NCBI GenBank assembly: GCA_002427745.1
Contig: DIYF01000152.1
Span: forward strand, 1 to 64,000
DNA: 64,000 bases
Reading direction: 5' to 3'
Source: Roseivirga sp. UBA6061
Lineage (GTDB): Bacteria; Bacteroidota; Bacteroidia; Cytophagales; Cyclobacteriaceae
Of the stretch, positions 46,010 to 54,705 are shown piece after piece. Both the position numbers and the translations under genes were made by a program. The notes under the pieces are model-generated. The model had not been told where the DNA came from. It did no database searches and saw only the letters and a list, made by a program, of their open reading frames with translations. Numbering within the stretch: position 1 is the stretch's first letter; the number at the start of each line of letters is the position of its first letter.

Positions 46010-47110
46010 ATGGCTAAAGTTGAATTAAAACATATCAAGAAAGTTTACGACAACAAGGTAACCGCGATTGCGGATGCCAATGTAGTCATTGAAGACAAGG
46101 AATTTGCCGTGTTGGTGGGTCCCTCGGGCTGCGGTAAGTCTACCATGCTTCGGATGATTGCCGGTCTAGAAGAGATCAGCGGAGGAGATTTACTCATTGA
46201 TGGAGAGCGGGTAAATGACCTTTCTCCCAAAGACCGGGATATCGCCATGGTGTTTCAGAACTATGCGCTATATCCACATATGACGGTGTTTGACAACATG
46301 GCCTTTGGCTTGAAACTCCGCAAATTCCCGAAAGATGAAATTAAGAAACGTGTGGAGCATGCTGCTGGAATACTAGGCCTGACAGACTTTCTCCACCGGA
46401 GACCGAAGGCGATGTCTGGCGGACAACGGCAACGGGTTGCAATCGGACGTGCCATCGTCAGACAGCCGAAAGTCTTCCTTTTTGATGAACCCCTTTCCAA
46501 TCTTGACGCCAAGCTGCGTGTGCAGATGCGCATGGAGATCAAGCAGCTTCACAAAAAGCTGGATGCTACCATGATCTACGTTACGCATGACCAGATTGAG
46601 GCTATGACCATGGGGAATAAGATTGTGGTCTTGAAAGACGGAGATGTACAGCAGGTAGACAAGCCTATGACTCTGTACAATGACCCCGCCAACCATTTTG
46701 TGGGCAGCTTTATTGGAAGCCCGGCCATGAACTTTCTGAAGGGAAACATCGAGAAAAGTGACAGGCTTTATTTCAAAAGCGACAGCATCAGTTTCTCTAT
46801 CCCTGAGAACATTGAGGAGCAGGTCAGCACTCTGGCAGGAAAGGCCGTTACGCTGGGTTTCAGACCCGAAAGTATATATGATCATGACTATGAAGACCGT
46901 GCTCAGCTGACGGAGAAAAATGCCATTACCATTGATGTGACAGAGCCCGTAGGGGCTGAAACCTTCGTGTACTTTACAGCCGGAGAAACCGAGTTATGTA
47001 TGAGAAGCAGCTCAGGCCTGATCTACGAGAATAACCAGGAAATCAACATTGGCTTTGATGTAAGCCGGTTGTATTTCTTCGACCCGGAATCGGGAAAAAG
47101 ATTGGTTTAG
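46010..47110 (+). CDS. Sugar ABC transporter ATP-binding protein (UgpC/MsmK-type)
   Basis: A 366-residue ATPase. Walker A is GPSGCGKST, the signature is MSGGQRQRVAIGRA, Walker B is VFLFDEPLSNLD, and the H-loop is YVTHDQIEAMT. The C-terminal ~120 residues are the regulatory TOBE domain found in shared sugar-importer ATPases. It completes the four-gene importer. Confidence 0.95.
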   Translation: MAKVELKHIKKVYDNKVTAIADANVVIEDKEFAVLVGPSGCGKSTMLRMIAGLEEISGGDLLIDGERVNDLSPKDRDIAMVFQNYALYPHMTVFDNMAFGLKLRKFPKDEIKKRVEHAAGILGLTDFLHRRPKAMSGGQRQRVAIGRAIVRQPKVFLFDEPLSNLDAKLRVQMRMEIKQLHKKLDATMIYVTHDQIEAMTMGNKIVVLKDGDVQQVDKPMTLYNDPANHFVGSFIGSPAMNFLKGNIEKSDRLYFKSDSISFSIPENIEEQVSTLAGKAVTLGFRPESIYDHDYEDRAQLTEKNAITIDVTEPVGAETFVYFTAGETELCMRSSSGLIYENNQEINIGFDVSRLYFFDPESGKRLV

Positions 47111-47111
47111 A

Positions 47112-47141
47112 TACCCCTCTGTCCTGCGGACATAGGGGGTA
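47112..47141 (+). terminator. Stem-loop after the ABC importer operon
   Basis: TACCCCTCTGTCC, loop TGC, GGACATAGGGGGTA: a strong stem immediately after the ATPase stop. There is no T-run after it, so it may stabilise the mRNA 3' end or attenuate readthrough into the GH65 gene rather than fully terminate. Confidence 0.45.
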
Positions 47142-47151
47142 AGTAGGCAAA

Positions 47152-47291
47152 CGTCACCACGAGCGAAGCGCGGTGGTCTTTGAGATAAGAAACTAATTCT
47201 TCGCAGCATAAAACATAGCCCCTCCGTTGAGAAATGGGGTTTGGGAGGCGATTGAAGAGATTACTTCAGCTGTACCTCCCTCGTAATGACG
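47152..47291. repeat. MITE-like intergenic element with CGTCA...TGACG ends
   Basis: The left end CGTCACCACGAGCGAAG and the inverted right end (reverse complement CGTCATTACGAGGGAGG) agree at 13 of 17 positions across a 140-bp element without a gene. The ends resemble the CGTCATTACGAGG-type intergenic repeats common in many bacteria. Its right end is 7 bp before the GH65 start codon. Confidence 0.6.
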
Positions 47292-47298
47292 ATAACGA

Positions 47299-49272
47299 AT
47301 GAAAAAATCAACATGGCAGGTAACTGCCGACAGAACAAAAGGCCACCTGCATCAGGGTGTGACGGTAGCCAATGGAATGGTAGGTCTGGTATCTGATGCC
47401 GGACCTTTCCAGGTCAAAGATGTGATATTGAATGGTGTGTACGATCAGTATGGGCGAGGCCGTGTGAGCAACATCTTAAAGGCATTCAATCACTTTGACT
47501 TCAGACTGTTTGCAGATGATCAGATTATCAATGAAGAGACGGTAAGGGACTTTGATCAGACCCTGGATATGAAGCGCGCGGTTCTTACGACAGAGGTAGA
47601 CTTCCATGATAAAATCAGTGTGAAGCAGGAACTGATGTCATTACGGCATTTACCTTATTCCGGGCTTGCTAATTTTGAAATCACGGCCAGGGAAGATGTG
47701 AAATTCACCTTTGCCAATAACATAGAAGCTCCGGGACACCTGAGGGATGTAAGGCAGTATTACAGCCAGATCGACCGGCCGCATGTGCTGATACCGCTGT
47801 TCACTTCTGTGGCAGATAGTCCTTCGGGAAAAGTGAAACTGGCGGCCAGCAACAGCATTATTTTTGAAGAACCCCATGGTGAGGAGCCCGCCCTGGTTCA
47901 TGAAGAGTGGGATCAGAATACACACCTGATCAAGTTCACGGTTGATTTGAAAGCCGGACAGGTTTATGGCTTTTCAGTGGTCGGGTCGGTTTGTACTTCA
48001 GTACATTTTTCAGAACCTCAAAATGAAGCAGAAAGACTTTCTCTCTTTTGTAAGCTGGAGGGGCGTGACCGATTGATGGCCAGGCATGAACAGGAATGGG
48101 CCAGACTCTGGGAGAAGGACATTGAGGTTGAAGGAGATGACGATTCCCAGCGAGATATCCGCTTTATGCTCTATCACCTCTACTCTTTTGTAAGAGAGGG
48201 GAATGCGCTCAGTCTGTCCCCGATGGGACTCTCGGGACTGGGGTATAACGGCCATGTCTTTTGGGATACTGAGCTGTGGATGTATCCGGCCTTGCTGATG
48301 ATGAATCCGGACCTGGCCCGAAGCCTTCTTGATTATCGGTTTGAAAGGTTGGGAGCCGCAAAGCAAAATGCGTTTTCTCATGGATATAAGGGGGCGATGT
48401 TCCCCTGGGAGAGTGCTGAAGATGGTTTCGAGCAAACTCCGGTCTGGGCACTGACCGGACCCTTTCAGCAGCATATTACAGCCTGTGTGGGCTGGGCCTT
48501 CTGGAAATACTACCAGGTGACACAAGACAAGGCCTGGCTGGAAGAAAAAGGCTGGCCTGTACTGGAGGCAGTCGCCACCTTCTGGGCTGATCGGGTGGAA
48601 CGTAAAGGCCCCGGACGTTATGAGATAAACAACGTGATAGGAGCAAATGAATTCGAAGAAAATATCGACAATAATGCCTTTACAAATGGCATTGTGAAGC
48701 TGGTGCTTGAGTATGCTGCTCAGGCGGCAGAACAGCTCGAAAAAGTAGCTGACCCGGACTGGAGGCATGTGGCAGAAAACATCCCGGTTCTTGAATTTGA
48801 AGATGGTACTACTAAAGAGAATGAGACCTACTCTGGGGCTGAGATCAAACAGGCCGATGCCAACCTGCTGACCTATCCGCTGGGGCTTTACGGAGACCCC
48901 GTTAAAATGCGCAAGGACCTTGATTATTATGAACCGCGTATGTCTCCCGATGGACCGGCTATGGGCGTATGTACGCTGGCTACGATTCACGCCCTCCTGG
49001 GAGACCGGGAAGAGGCTTTCAGACTCTTTCAGAAATCCTATATCCCCAATCGAATTGGTCCCTTTGGCGTAATGGCCGAGTGTGCCGATGGTAAAGGCGT
49101 GGCCCCCTTCTTTATTACAGGGGCCGGTGGTATGCTGCAGACCGTGCTGGCGGGTTTTGCAGGACTGAAAATCACAGATGAAGGTTTACTGGAAAATGCG
49201 CAAGCCTTGCCATCACACTGGAAGTCGCTGAAGGTAAAAGGGGGTATAACAAGTCAACTACTTTTGGAATGA
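47299..49272 (+). CDS. GH65-family glycoside hydrolase/phosphorylase
   Basis: A 657-residue cytoplasmic enzyme. An N-terminal beta-sandwich leads to an (alpha/alpha)6 barrel. GHVFWDTELWMYP and the catalytic-acid region GANEFEENIDNNAFTN match GH65, whose phosphorylases have DEYHENVDNNAYTN there. Members act on trehalose, kojibiose, maltose or (PGGHG type) glucosyl-hydroxylysine; subtype is not decidable by eye. It follows the importer, so it probably processes the imported disaccharide. Its last ~25 codons are duplicated at 50151-50243, beyond an AT-rich gene, and the intact copy has no hairpin terminator after it. Confidence 0.88.
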   Translation: MKKSTWQVTADRTKGHLHQGVTVANGMVGLVSDAGPFQVKDVILNGVYDQYGRGRVSNILKAFNHFDFRLFADDQIINEETVRDFDQTLDMKRAVLTTEVDFHDKISVKQELMSLRHLPYSGLANFEITAREDVKFTFANNIEAPGHLRDVRQYYSQIDRPHVLIPLFTSVADSPSGKVKLAASNSIIFEEPHGEEPALVHEEWDQNTHLIKFTVDLKAGQVYGFSVVGSVCTSVHFSEPQNEAERLSLFCKLEGRDRLMARHEQEWARLWEKDIEVEGDDDSQRDIRFMLYHLYSFVREGNALSLSPMGLSGLGYNGHVFWDTELWMYPALLMMNPDLARSLLDYRFERLGAAKQNAFSHGYKGAMFPWESAEDGFEQTPVWALTGPFQQHITACVGWAFWKYYQVTQDKAWLEEKGWPVLEAVATFWADRVERKGPGRYEINNVIGANEFEENIDNNAFTNGIVKLVLEYAAQAAEQLEKVADPDWRHVAENIPVLEFEDGTTKENETYSGAEIKQADANLLTYPLGLYGDPVKMRKDLDYYEPRMSPDGPAMGVCTLATIHALLGDREEAFRLFQKSYIPNRIGPFGVMAECADGKGVAPFFITGAGGMLQTVLAGFAGLKITDEGLLENAQALPSHWKSLKVKGGITSQLLLE

Positions 49273-49330
49273 ATGTTGATCTATTTGTTGAAATTTTTAT
49301 TACGATTTAGTTTAAGTATTTAATAGTAAT

Positions 49331-50083
49331 TTACAAGTCTTTATTTTTAGAAGTCAAATTGACGCCAAAGCCAACGCTAAACCATACTTTTTCATTGTAA
49401 ATCCAGTTTTTTCCTGCTTGTCCTGGGGCATAATCTTTTCCAAGAATAAACCCTAGGGTGAAGCCGTCTAACTCTAGGATTATCCCGGTTGACCATGTCA
49501 GTCCCAAAGTTGTTGAGTTGGCTTCAGGTGTTGTGTTAGAGCTATCAATGGATAATAAAGAAGTCCCCAATGTTAAAATTGGGAATGTTATATAGTAGGG
49601 ATTGGTTTGACTTATCAATATTCTGTAACCTAGGTATTGACCTAAAGAAATATCTGTTGATAAATCCCACGGGGTCTCCTCAATCGAGGGGCGAATCTTG
49701 ATTGGGGCTAGCAATGTTCCGCTCACAAGGCTGGAAGTCTTGACTTTGTGAAAGTCCCTAATATCATTAATGTCTACCCAGTAAGTTACATCCCAGTTGT
49801 TTTCATTTACATAAGTATCGGCCTTAGTGGTTTCAGTGTCCTTTGTAATTCGCAAGAACTTTATGAAAACTCTGTTTGTGACGGTCTGGATATATTTGTA
49901 TTTAAGTCCAGCCTTTGCCGTTCTAGATTTTATTTCACTTCCATCATTGTACTTCACTACTAAATCGGCTAGAGTCTTATAGGTTTCACCGAAGGACAGA
50001 CCTGTCTGGGATTGATCTTTATCGTCTTGAGCTAAAACATTAAAGGTCAGAGAAACGAACAGAAAATAAATTAAATACTTCAT
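49331..50083 (-). CDS. Exported beta-rich protein of unknown function, AT-rich
   Basis: A 250-residue protein with a signal peptide (MKYLIYFLFVSLTFNVLA). The C-terminal half has alternating strands ending in FSVGFGVNL, consistent with an outer-membrane barrel or a beta-domain. I do not recognise the family. Sampled GC is 32% (49561-49620) against 52% in the adjacent GH65 gene. It lies between two copies of the GH65 3' end and is convergent with GH65, so it is a likely recent arrival. Confidence 0.75.
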   Translation of the reverse strand: MKYLIYFLFVSLTFNVLAQDDKDQSQTGLSFGETYKTLADLVVKYNDGSEIKSRTAKAGLKYKYIQTVTNRVFIKFLRITKDTETTKADTYVNENNWDVTYWVDINDIRDFHKVKTSSLVSGTLLAPIKIRPSIEETPWDLSTDISLGQYLGYRILISQTNPYYITFPILTLGTSLLSIDSSNTTPEANSTTLGLTWSTGIILELDGFTLGFILGKDYAPGQAGKNWIYNEKVWFSVGFGVNLTSKNKDL

Positions 50084-50150
50084 AAAATGAAAATAAGAAT
50101 TAATTTAATTATTATAAATAATTGGTGTATCTATTTTTCTGAAAGAGAGT

Positions 50151-50243
50151 GAATGTTTGCTTGAAAATGCGCAGGCCTTGCCACCACACTGGAAGTCGCT
50201 GAATGTAAAAGGGGTTAAGACGCTGGCTCGGGTTGTTGGCTGA
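50151..50243 (+). pseudogene. Orphaned 3' end of the GH65 gene
   Basis: The frame reads CLLENAQALPPHWKSLNVKG and continues 11 residues to TGA at 50241-50243. The intact GH65 gene ends GLLENAQALPSHWKSLKVKG plus 10 other residues. About 60 of 67 bases agree over 50148-50214. A good terminator hairpin follows 9 bp later. This copy therefore looks like the original GH65 end, now cut off from its gene by the AT-rich insert. Confidence 0.88.
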
Positions 50244-50252
50244 TAAACGTAT

Positions 50253-50284
50253 ACCCGGCTGACGTTATGGTCAGTCGGGTTTTA
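50253..50284 (+). terminator. Rho-independent terminator after the orphaned GH65 end
   Basis: ACCCGGCTGAC (50253-50263) pairs with GTCAGTCGGGT (50270-50280) with one G-T pair, then TTTTAT follows. It sits 9 bp after the GH65-fragment stop, as a native terminator would. Confidence 0.75.
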
Positions 50285-50305
50285 TGCAAATGGCAGCCTG
50301 GAAGA

Positions 50306-50896
50306 TCAGTAATTTTCTATGAACCTTGTCTTCCAGAGATTTATGATGAAATAAATAAACAGTCCAGCGAATACCAACAGTACTCCGGTACCCCAGATCA
50401 GATTATCATATCTCAGTTTTCGCTGAGCCTTGTTATAGTCATCAAGACTTATGAGTTCTGAGTCCCCGCTGCTCAGAAATAAGGTTCGGGGGATAGCCCG
50501 ATAGCTAATGATTTCGTTGAGCATACGATCTTTGAAAGATTCAGCTTCGGCTCTGTTCAGGTATTCTGGAAGAGAACCTACTGTGACTGATTTTCCCCTG
50601 GACACAGTCTCCCGTATTTCAGAGAGCCGGGCAACATCATAAGAAGACCCGGAGATTTTGAAGGGCTTATATCCATTGATTGTATAAAGAATCAGGGGGT
50701 GACTGCGCGTACCGCCTGTTTCGGTCTCTTCAAAATCAGTCATCGGTCCATTGAATAACACCAGGTCGGACGATGAAATATCCGGTGAAAGGTAGGCTGT
50801 GATTATGGGCAGTTCCGCATAAGCGATGACTATAAGAATCACTGACATAATCAGTATGAGCTTACGCTTATCCGGGTGTATCTGGCGCTTTGTCAA
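50306..50896 (-). CDS. Two-span membrane protein of unknown function
   Basis: A 196-residue protein. Spans lie at the N-terminus (LILIMSVILIVIAYAELPIITAYL) and C-terminus (IWGTGVLLVFAGLFIYFIINLW), with a soluble loop of ~115 residues between (DLVLFNGPMTDFEETETGG ... GKSVTVGSLPEYLNRAE). I do not recognise it. It is 18 bp upstream, in coordinate terms, of the thioesterase stop on the same strand. Confidence 0.65.
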   Translation of the reverse strand: MTKRQIHPDKRKLILIMSVILIVIAYAELPIITAYLSPDISSSDLVLFNGPMTDFEETETGGTRSHPLILYTINGYKPFKISGSSYDVARLSEIRETVSRGKSVTVGSLPEYLNRAEAESFKDRMLNEIISYRAIPRTLFLSSGDSELISLDDYNKAQRKLRYDNLIWGTGVLLVFAGLFIYFIINLWKTRFIENY

Positions 50897-50913
50897 CTTT
50901 CTGTAATGGCTTG

Positions 50914-51459
50914 TTATGCCTCAAGCTGCAGCTCTACATTATGCTTTTTCACCAGCTCCAGGTGATCTTCTATCTTAAATTGAGAAGGCTCAAAATCCTT
51001 GCCGCGCATACGGGCCTGTTCCTGTCTTTTGATACTGCGGGCAAAGCGCCTCACCGCTTCTTCTGTATCCAGAATAAGGCCTGGCACCGGAACACTCCTG
51101 CCGTCATCATCCTTGGCCACCATGGTAAAATAAGAAGAGTTGCAGTGTTTGACCTCTCCCGTACGAATGTTCTCTGCTTCTACTCTCAGGCCTATCACCA
51201 TAGAAGTACGGCCCGTAAAGTTGACCGAGGCTTTCATCGTTAAGAGTTGCCCTACCTCTACCGGATTCAGAAAGTCTACGCGATTGACAGACGCAGTAAC
51301 ACAATAGTGTCCTGAGTGCTTGGAGGCGCAGGCAAAGGCAATCTGGTCCATAAGTCCCAGTATATAACCCCCGTGAATCTTTCCACCGAAATTAGAATGG
51401 GAGGGGAGCATAAGCTCGGTAATGACTACCTGTGAATCTTCTATTTTTTTGTATTCCAT
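50914..51459 (-). CDS. Hot-dog acyl-CoA thioesterase (YciA/BFIT-like)
   Basis: The frame can begin at a TTG at 51477, but I use the ATG at 51459 (181 residues). LPSHSNFGGKIHGGYILGLMDQIAF is the active-site helix region with the conserved NxxG(K)xxGG, and VDFLNPVEVGQLLTMKASVNFTGRTSM completes the hot-dog fold. It hydrolyses acyl-CoA thioesters in the cytoplasm. Confidence 0.9.
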   Translation of the reverse strand: MEYKKIEDSQVVITELMLPSHSNFGGKIHGGYILGLMDQIAFACASKHSGHYCVTASVNRVDFLNPVEVGQLLTMKASVNFTGRTSMVIGLRVEAENIRTGEVKHCNSSYFTMVAKDDDGRSVPVPGLILDTEEAVRRFARSIKRQEQARMRGKDFEPSQFKIEDHLELVKKHNVELQLEA

Positions 51460-51613
51460 GTTTGTGTTTTTACCCAATACGATGCAAGTAAGGAAAAGGG
51501 AGGCGGGCTCCGGTCATTTTCTCAAAAAATCATAAATGTCAAAAGTGTTTTCATGAGAAGAATCAACAGCTTATGTGTTTTTATATGTCGTTTCACAACA
51601 TATTCTGGTTACT

Positions 51614-51627
51614 CACTACAAGTAGTG
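51614..51627. promoter_or_regulatory. Palindrome upstream of the ferritin-like gene
   Basis: CACTACAAGTAGTG has perfect 6-base arms and lies 79 bp before the start of the 51706 gene. It may be an operator; the ATTTTAT after it would also suit a weak terminator, but no gene upstream on the plus strand needs one. Confidence 0.3.
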
Positions 51628-51705
51628 ATTTTATAGCTCCGTTAATCAATGGTTCATCTTGGATTACCACTATATTCTGATATCCATAACCAAAAACATT
51701 AAGAT

Positions 51706-52677
51706 ATGAGTACCACTCCAAACATCACTGACTGGAAGCTGTCAGACCTCCAAAACCACCTGGCAATGGCCATTGACCTTGAATTCTGGACCATACCCTT
51801 TTACCGGGTCGCCTATCATGCGCTGGATTCGAGTCATACAGCGGCACGTGCTGCTATCGATGAAGTGTCTCAGGAAGAGATGTTCCACTGTCAGTCAGCC
51901 TGGAACATAGCGAAGGCATTCGGCACGGAATATGATTTTACCACCCGGACGGCTTTTAAGTACGAAGGAACCTCTATTCCGCATCTGAATTTCAGCCTGG
52001 AGTCGCCTAATCCTGCGACTACTGCTGTGACCATAGGCGGTTCTTCTTACAACTTTTCAGACTACAGTGCCAAACTGGACGCAAAGCATTTTTCAGAGCG
52101 TATCAATGCCATGTGCCTGGTAGAATACCCCGACTGGACTGCACCAACAAGCCAGCAGCTGGAGCCTGATGTCACAAATTATGCTTCGATTGGTCACTTT
52201 TATGCAGCGATTAAAACCCTGCTCAACGAAACCACGCCCCAGGCATTTAAAGGGGGCGACCTGGTTTCGGCATCGATTGTTGGTGGTAAGGACCAGGTGG
52301 GACTTTTTTCAGGTAATCTGCCCTCTGGTTTTTCAGAAACAGTAACAGAAAGTGGTACCAAGGGAATGGCCCAGATCAATAACCTGATCAATGCCATTGT
52401 GGAAGAAGGTGAAGGAACCAGTTCTTCTCCCGGCTCTGTACCGAGTCAATATCAGTTCAACAGCACACCAGACCCTCATTTCGATGCCTTTCTGAAAGTA
52501 TACAAAGACGGCCTGACTCAAAAAACGATGAACAGTGGAGGTGCAGCCAATATTATGGCAGCCCTACCTACTTTTTTAACAGCACTGCAGGCTCATTTCA
52601 AGAGTGGTGGCAAATCATCTGGCTTTATGTCGGCAATGTTCGCTTTTGATTCGGTGATCAGCAGTCAGTTTTCCTGA
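51706..52677 (+). CDS. Ferritin-like protein of the iminophenyl-pyruvate dimer synthase (VioB C-domain) type
   Basis: A 323-residue protein. WKLSDLQNHLAMAIDLEFWTIPFYRVAYHAL and EEMFHCQSAWNIAKAFG carry the E..H and EExxH ligands of the ferritin-like four-helix bundle, in the arrangement of the iminophenyl-pyruvate dimer synthase domain seen in VioB and related proteins. Such domains occur alone in many genomes, with unclear substrates. No biosynthetic cluster is present around it. A terminator hairpin follows at 52709. Confidence 0.72.
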   Translation: MSTTPNITDWKLSDLQNHLAMAIDLEFWTIPFYRVAYHALDSSHTAARAAIDEVSQEEMFHCQSAWNIAKAFGTEYDFTTRTAFKYEGTSIPHLNFSLESPNPATTAVTIGGSSYNFSDYSAKLDAKHFSERINAMCLVEYPDWTAPTSQQLEPDVTNYASIGHFYAAIKTLLNETTPQAFKGGDLVSASIVGGKDQVGLFSGNLPSGFSETVTESGTKGMAQINNLINAIVEEGEGTSSSPGSVPSQYQFNSTPDPHFDAFLKVYKDGLTQKTMNSGGAANIMAALPTFLTALQAHFKSGGKSSGFMSAMFAFDSVISSQFS

Positions 52678-52986
52678 TATACAACCTGGTATAACAGCAC
52701 ACATTTCGAAAGCCGTTTGCGAGAGCAGGCGGCTTTTGTAGTTAGCGGTATGTGCTACATATCCCTGTCTTTTCCCTCCATAAAACGCACAAATGGTATC
52801 TCGGTGCACACTGAATAGCCAGGGGGGGCTGCATGTTGAACTATATAAATTGTCTCTAACAGGTATGGCTAATTGATACATCAAATGGTTTTGTAAAAAA
52901 AAATATGATAAAAACCGTGACCTCTGTGTTTGAATAAGCACTGATACATTGAACTTAATTAAACTAATAACCTAAATAAACTAATC
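52678..52986. other. 309-bp intergenic interval
   Basis: It begins with the terminator of the ferritin-like gene (52709-52736). The remainder becomes very A-rich toward the next lipoprotein gene. I see no gene or repeat in it. Confidence 0.6.
52709..52736 (+). terminator. Hairpin terminator after the ferritin-like gene
   Basis: AAAGCCG and CGGCTTT pair around an inner TTGC/GCAG extension with loop GAGA; TTGT follows. Confidence 0.65.
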
Positions 52987-53532
52987 ATGAAAATTAAGAG
53001 TGTTAAGTATTTGATGGGTATCATGTTGAGCGTGTTTGTTCTTTATGGTTGCGCTGATCAGGCGGATGAAGCGCCTGTTGCAGTTGAAGATTCACTGACC
53101 AGAATTATTACCCATTCTTCTGATATGACTGTGGGCGGCCAGACCTTTAAAAAGGAGGTAACTATGCAGGTTAATTTAAACAGATCCGGAGAAGTTGAGT
53201 CTGTTGAAGTGTTGTCCAGAACCCTGGATGGTATGGAAATGGAGAGAGTAGATGAAGGAAAGTGGACCGTTTCAATGGTTGTTTCTACCGGGCAGGGGTC
53301 AGGTAATAATACTATGCCGGTTTCTGGTGCTGCCGGTGTAGAATATGAAGAGTGTGAAACTGAATACACCCTGGTTTCTTTCGTACCTAACCCTCTGTTG
53401 CCTCAGGCAAGTGTTTGCATTTACGATACGGTAACAACATGCTACGAAACAGGCTATGACAGCAATGGCGTGCTTACCACAATCTTTACTATGGATGAGG
53501 GCACCAGCTTTGGAATTTGCAACTTGCTATAA
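52987..53532 (+). CDS. Lipoprotein of unknown function, copy 1 of a paralogous pair
   Basis: A 181-residue protein with a lipoprotein signal (IMLSVFVLYGCADQ). The region EVLSRTLDGMEMERV and the C-terminal pattern ECETEYTL ... CIYDTVTTCYETGYDSNGVLTT ... GICNLL are shared with the next gene. The matching cysteines could form disulfides in the envelope. No named family is recognised. A hairpin terminator follows. Confidence 0.75.
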   Translation: MKIKSVKYLMGIMLSVFVLYGCADQADEAPVAVEDSLTRIITHSSDMTVGGQTFKKEVTMQVNLNRSGEVESVEVLSRTLDGMEMERVDEGKWTVSMVVSTGQGSGNNTMPVSGAAGVEYEECETEYTLVSFVPNPLLPQASVCIYDTVTTCYETGYDSNGVLTTIFTMDEGTSFGICNLL

Positions 53533-53548
53533 ATATTGAAAACCTGAT

Positions 53549-53571
53549 AGCAGAGGATCAGAGCCTCTGCT
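53549..53571 (+). terminator. Hairpin terminator after lipoprotein copy 1
   Basis: Perfect 8-bp stem AGCAGAGG / CCTCTGCT with a 7-base loop. The stem matches the one after the second copy, so it was duplicated with the gene. Confidence 0.6.
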
Positions 53572-53735
53572 ACTCATTGAATCCTATATTTTTAGCGAAT
53601 TATCAACATGCATTGCTCGGTCTTTGATCTAAATCCTCGATTGGCACCGTAGATTCCTATGGCTGTTGATGACCTTTCTGGTACTTGTGGAATATAGGTT
53701 TAGTTAAACCAAATTTTTACTAAAATCTATTAACC

Positions 53736-54290
53736 ATGAAGAATAGCCGATTAACGCTGACCAATTTATTGACCCTTTTCATCTTTGCTTTTTTTGCCGT
53801 TTTGGGTTGTGCCCCAGAAGCGGAAGAGATACCTGCTACGGTTGATGATATAACCACGGAAAGAATAACCTATACATCTGAAATTTCAATCGGGAGCCAC
53901 ACCTTTACGAAAGAAACTACAGTACAATTTACTATCAGTCCGGATGGAGAGTTATTGACGAGTGAGGTACTTTCCAGAACCCTGGATGGTGTAGAGATGG
54001 AAAGAGTGGGAGATGATAACTGGTCGATAGCCGTTGTAACAGGAAAGAACGGAGAAAGTCAGGAGAGGAATCCGTCAGGTATGGCAGGCACAGTCACTGA
54101 AAGTGAAGATTGTGATACTGATTACACCCTGATCGGTGTTATTCCGAATCCGAGCCCTTTTGGACCTGACTTATGCATGTATAGCACGGAGACAACATGC
54201 TTTAGAAGCGGTTATGATAGCAATGGAGTATACACTACCGTGATTACCGTAGAGGATGGATATGCTTTTGCTACATGTACTCCTTTCTGA
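53736..54290 (+). CDS. Lipoprotein of unknown function, copy 2 of a paralogous pair
   Basis: A 184-residue lipoprotein (IFAFFAVLGCAPE). It shares EVLSRTLDGVEMERVGDDNW and CDTDYTLIGVIPNP ... CMYSTETTCFRSGYDSNGVYTT ... CTPF with copy 1, with the same cysteine spacing. The leader region has a GGTTTA/TAAACC palindrome (53697-53710) that copy 1 lacks. Each copy appears to be its own transcription unit. Confidence 0.75.
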   Translation: MKNSRLTLTNLLTLFIFAFFAVLGCAPEAEEIPATVDDITTERITYTSEISIGSHTFTKETTVQFTISPDGELLTSEVLSRTLDGVEMERVGDDNWSIAVVTGKNGESQERNPSGMAGTVTESEDCDTDYTLIGVIPNPSPFGPDLCMYSTETTCFRSGYDSNGVYTTVITVEDGYAFATCTPF

Positions 54291-54705
54291 TCGTATTTTG
54301 TTAGCAGGGGCTCTCAGCCTCTGCTATTTTCGTTATTTGATCAGTTGTCCTACCCGATGCAGCATTTAGATTTATGTGTGCTCTTTTACTCAGTAGAATC
54401 ATTGATCCAACAAGCAAGCATAGTTTGATCAATGAAGGGACTGGATCCAGAGTGTTTTTGATGTGCAGGAGACTGGTAAGCCTTCACAAAAGCCTTAAAT
54501 AAGTCGCTGTCTTTCTAAGAGTAGATTATTTATAGGTCTATTTCTACCATCTCCGCTCTGGCCCCAAAACGAATAGGAAGAATACTGGTGCCAATACCCC
54601 TGGAAATATACATTTTTGGCTCTTCATTGGTGTACCAGCCTTTAAGGTATCTGCCACTGCCCTGTGGTTTGAACGGTACAAGGCCCAGGAAGATAATCTT
54701 TTTAC
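54291..54705. other. Gene-free interval with a terminator and a fossil
   Basis: This 415-bp interval holds the terminator at 54303-54325, about 200 bases without a recognisable feature, and the metallophosphoesterase fossil. Confidence 0.6.
54303..54325 (+). terminator. Hairpin terminator after lipoprotein copy 2
   Basis: AGCAGGGG / CCTCTGCT stem with one G-T pair, followed by ATTTTCGTTATTT. Confidence 0.65.

Noticed and set aside
48010..48990. 326-codon minus-strand frame inside GH65
   Set aside because: The GH65 frame has clear catalytic motifs across the same bases; the other frame has none.
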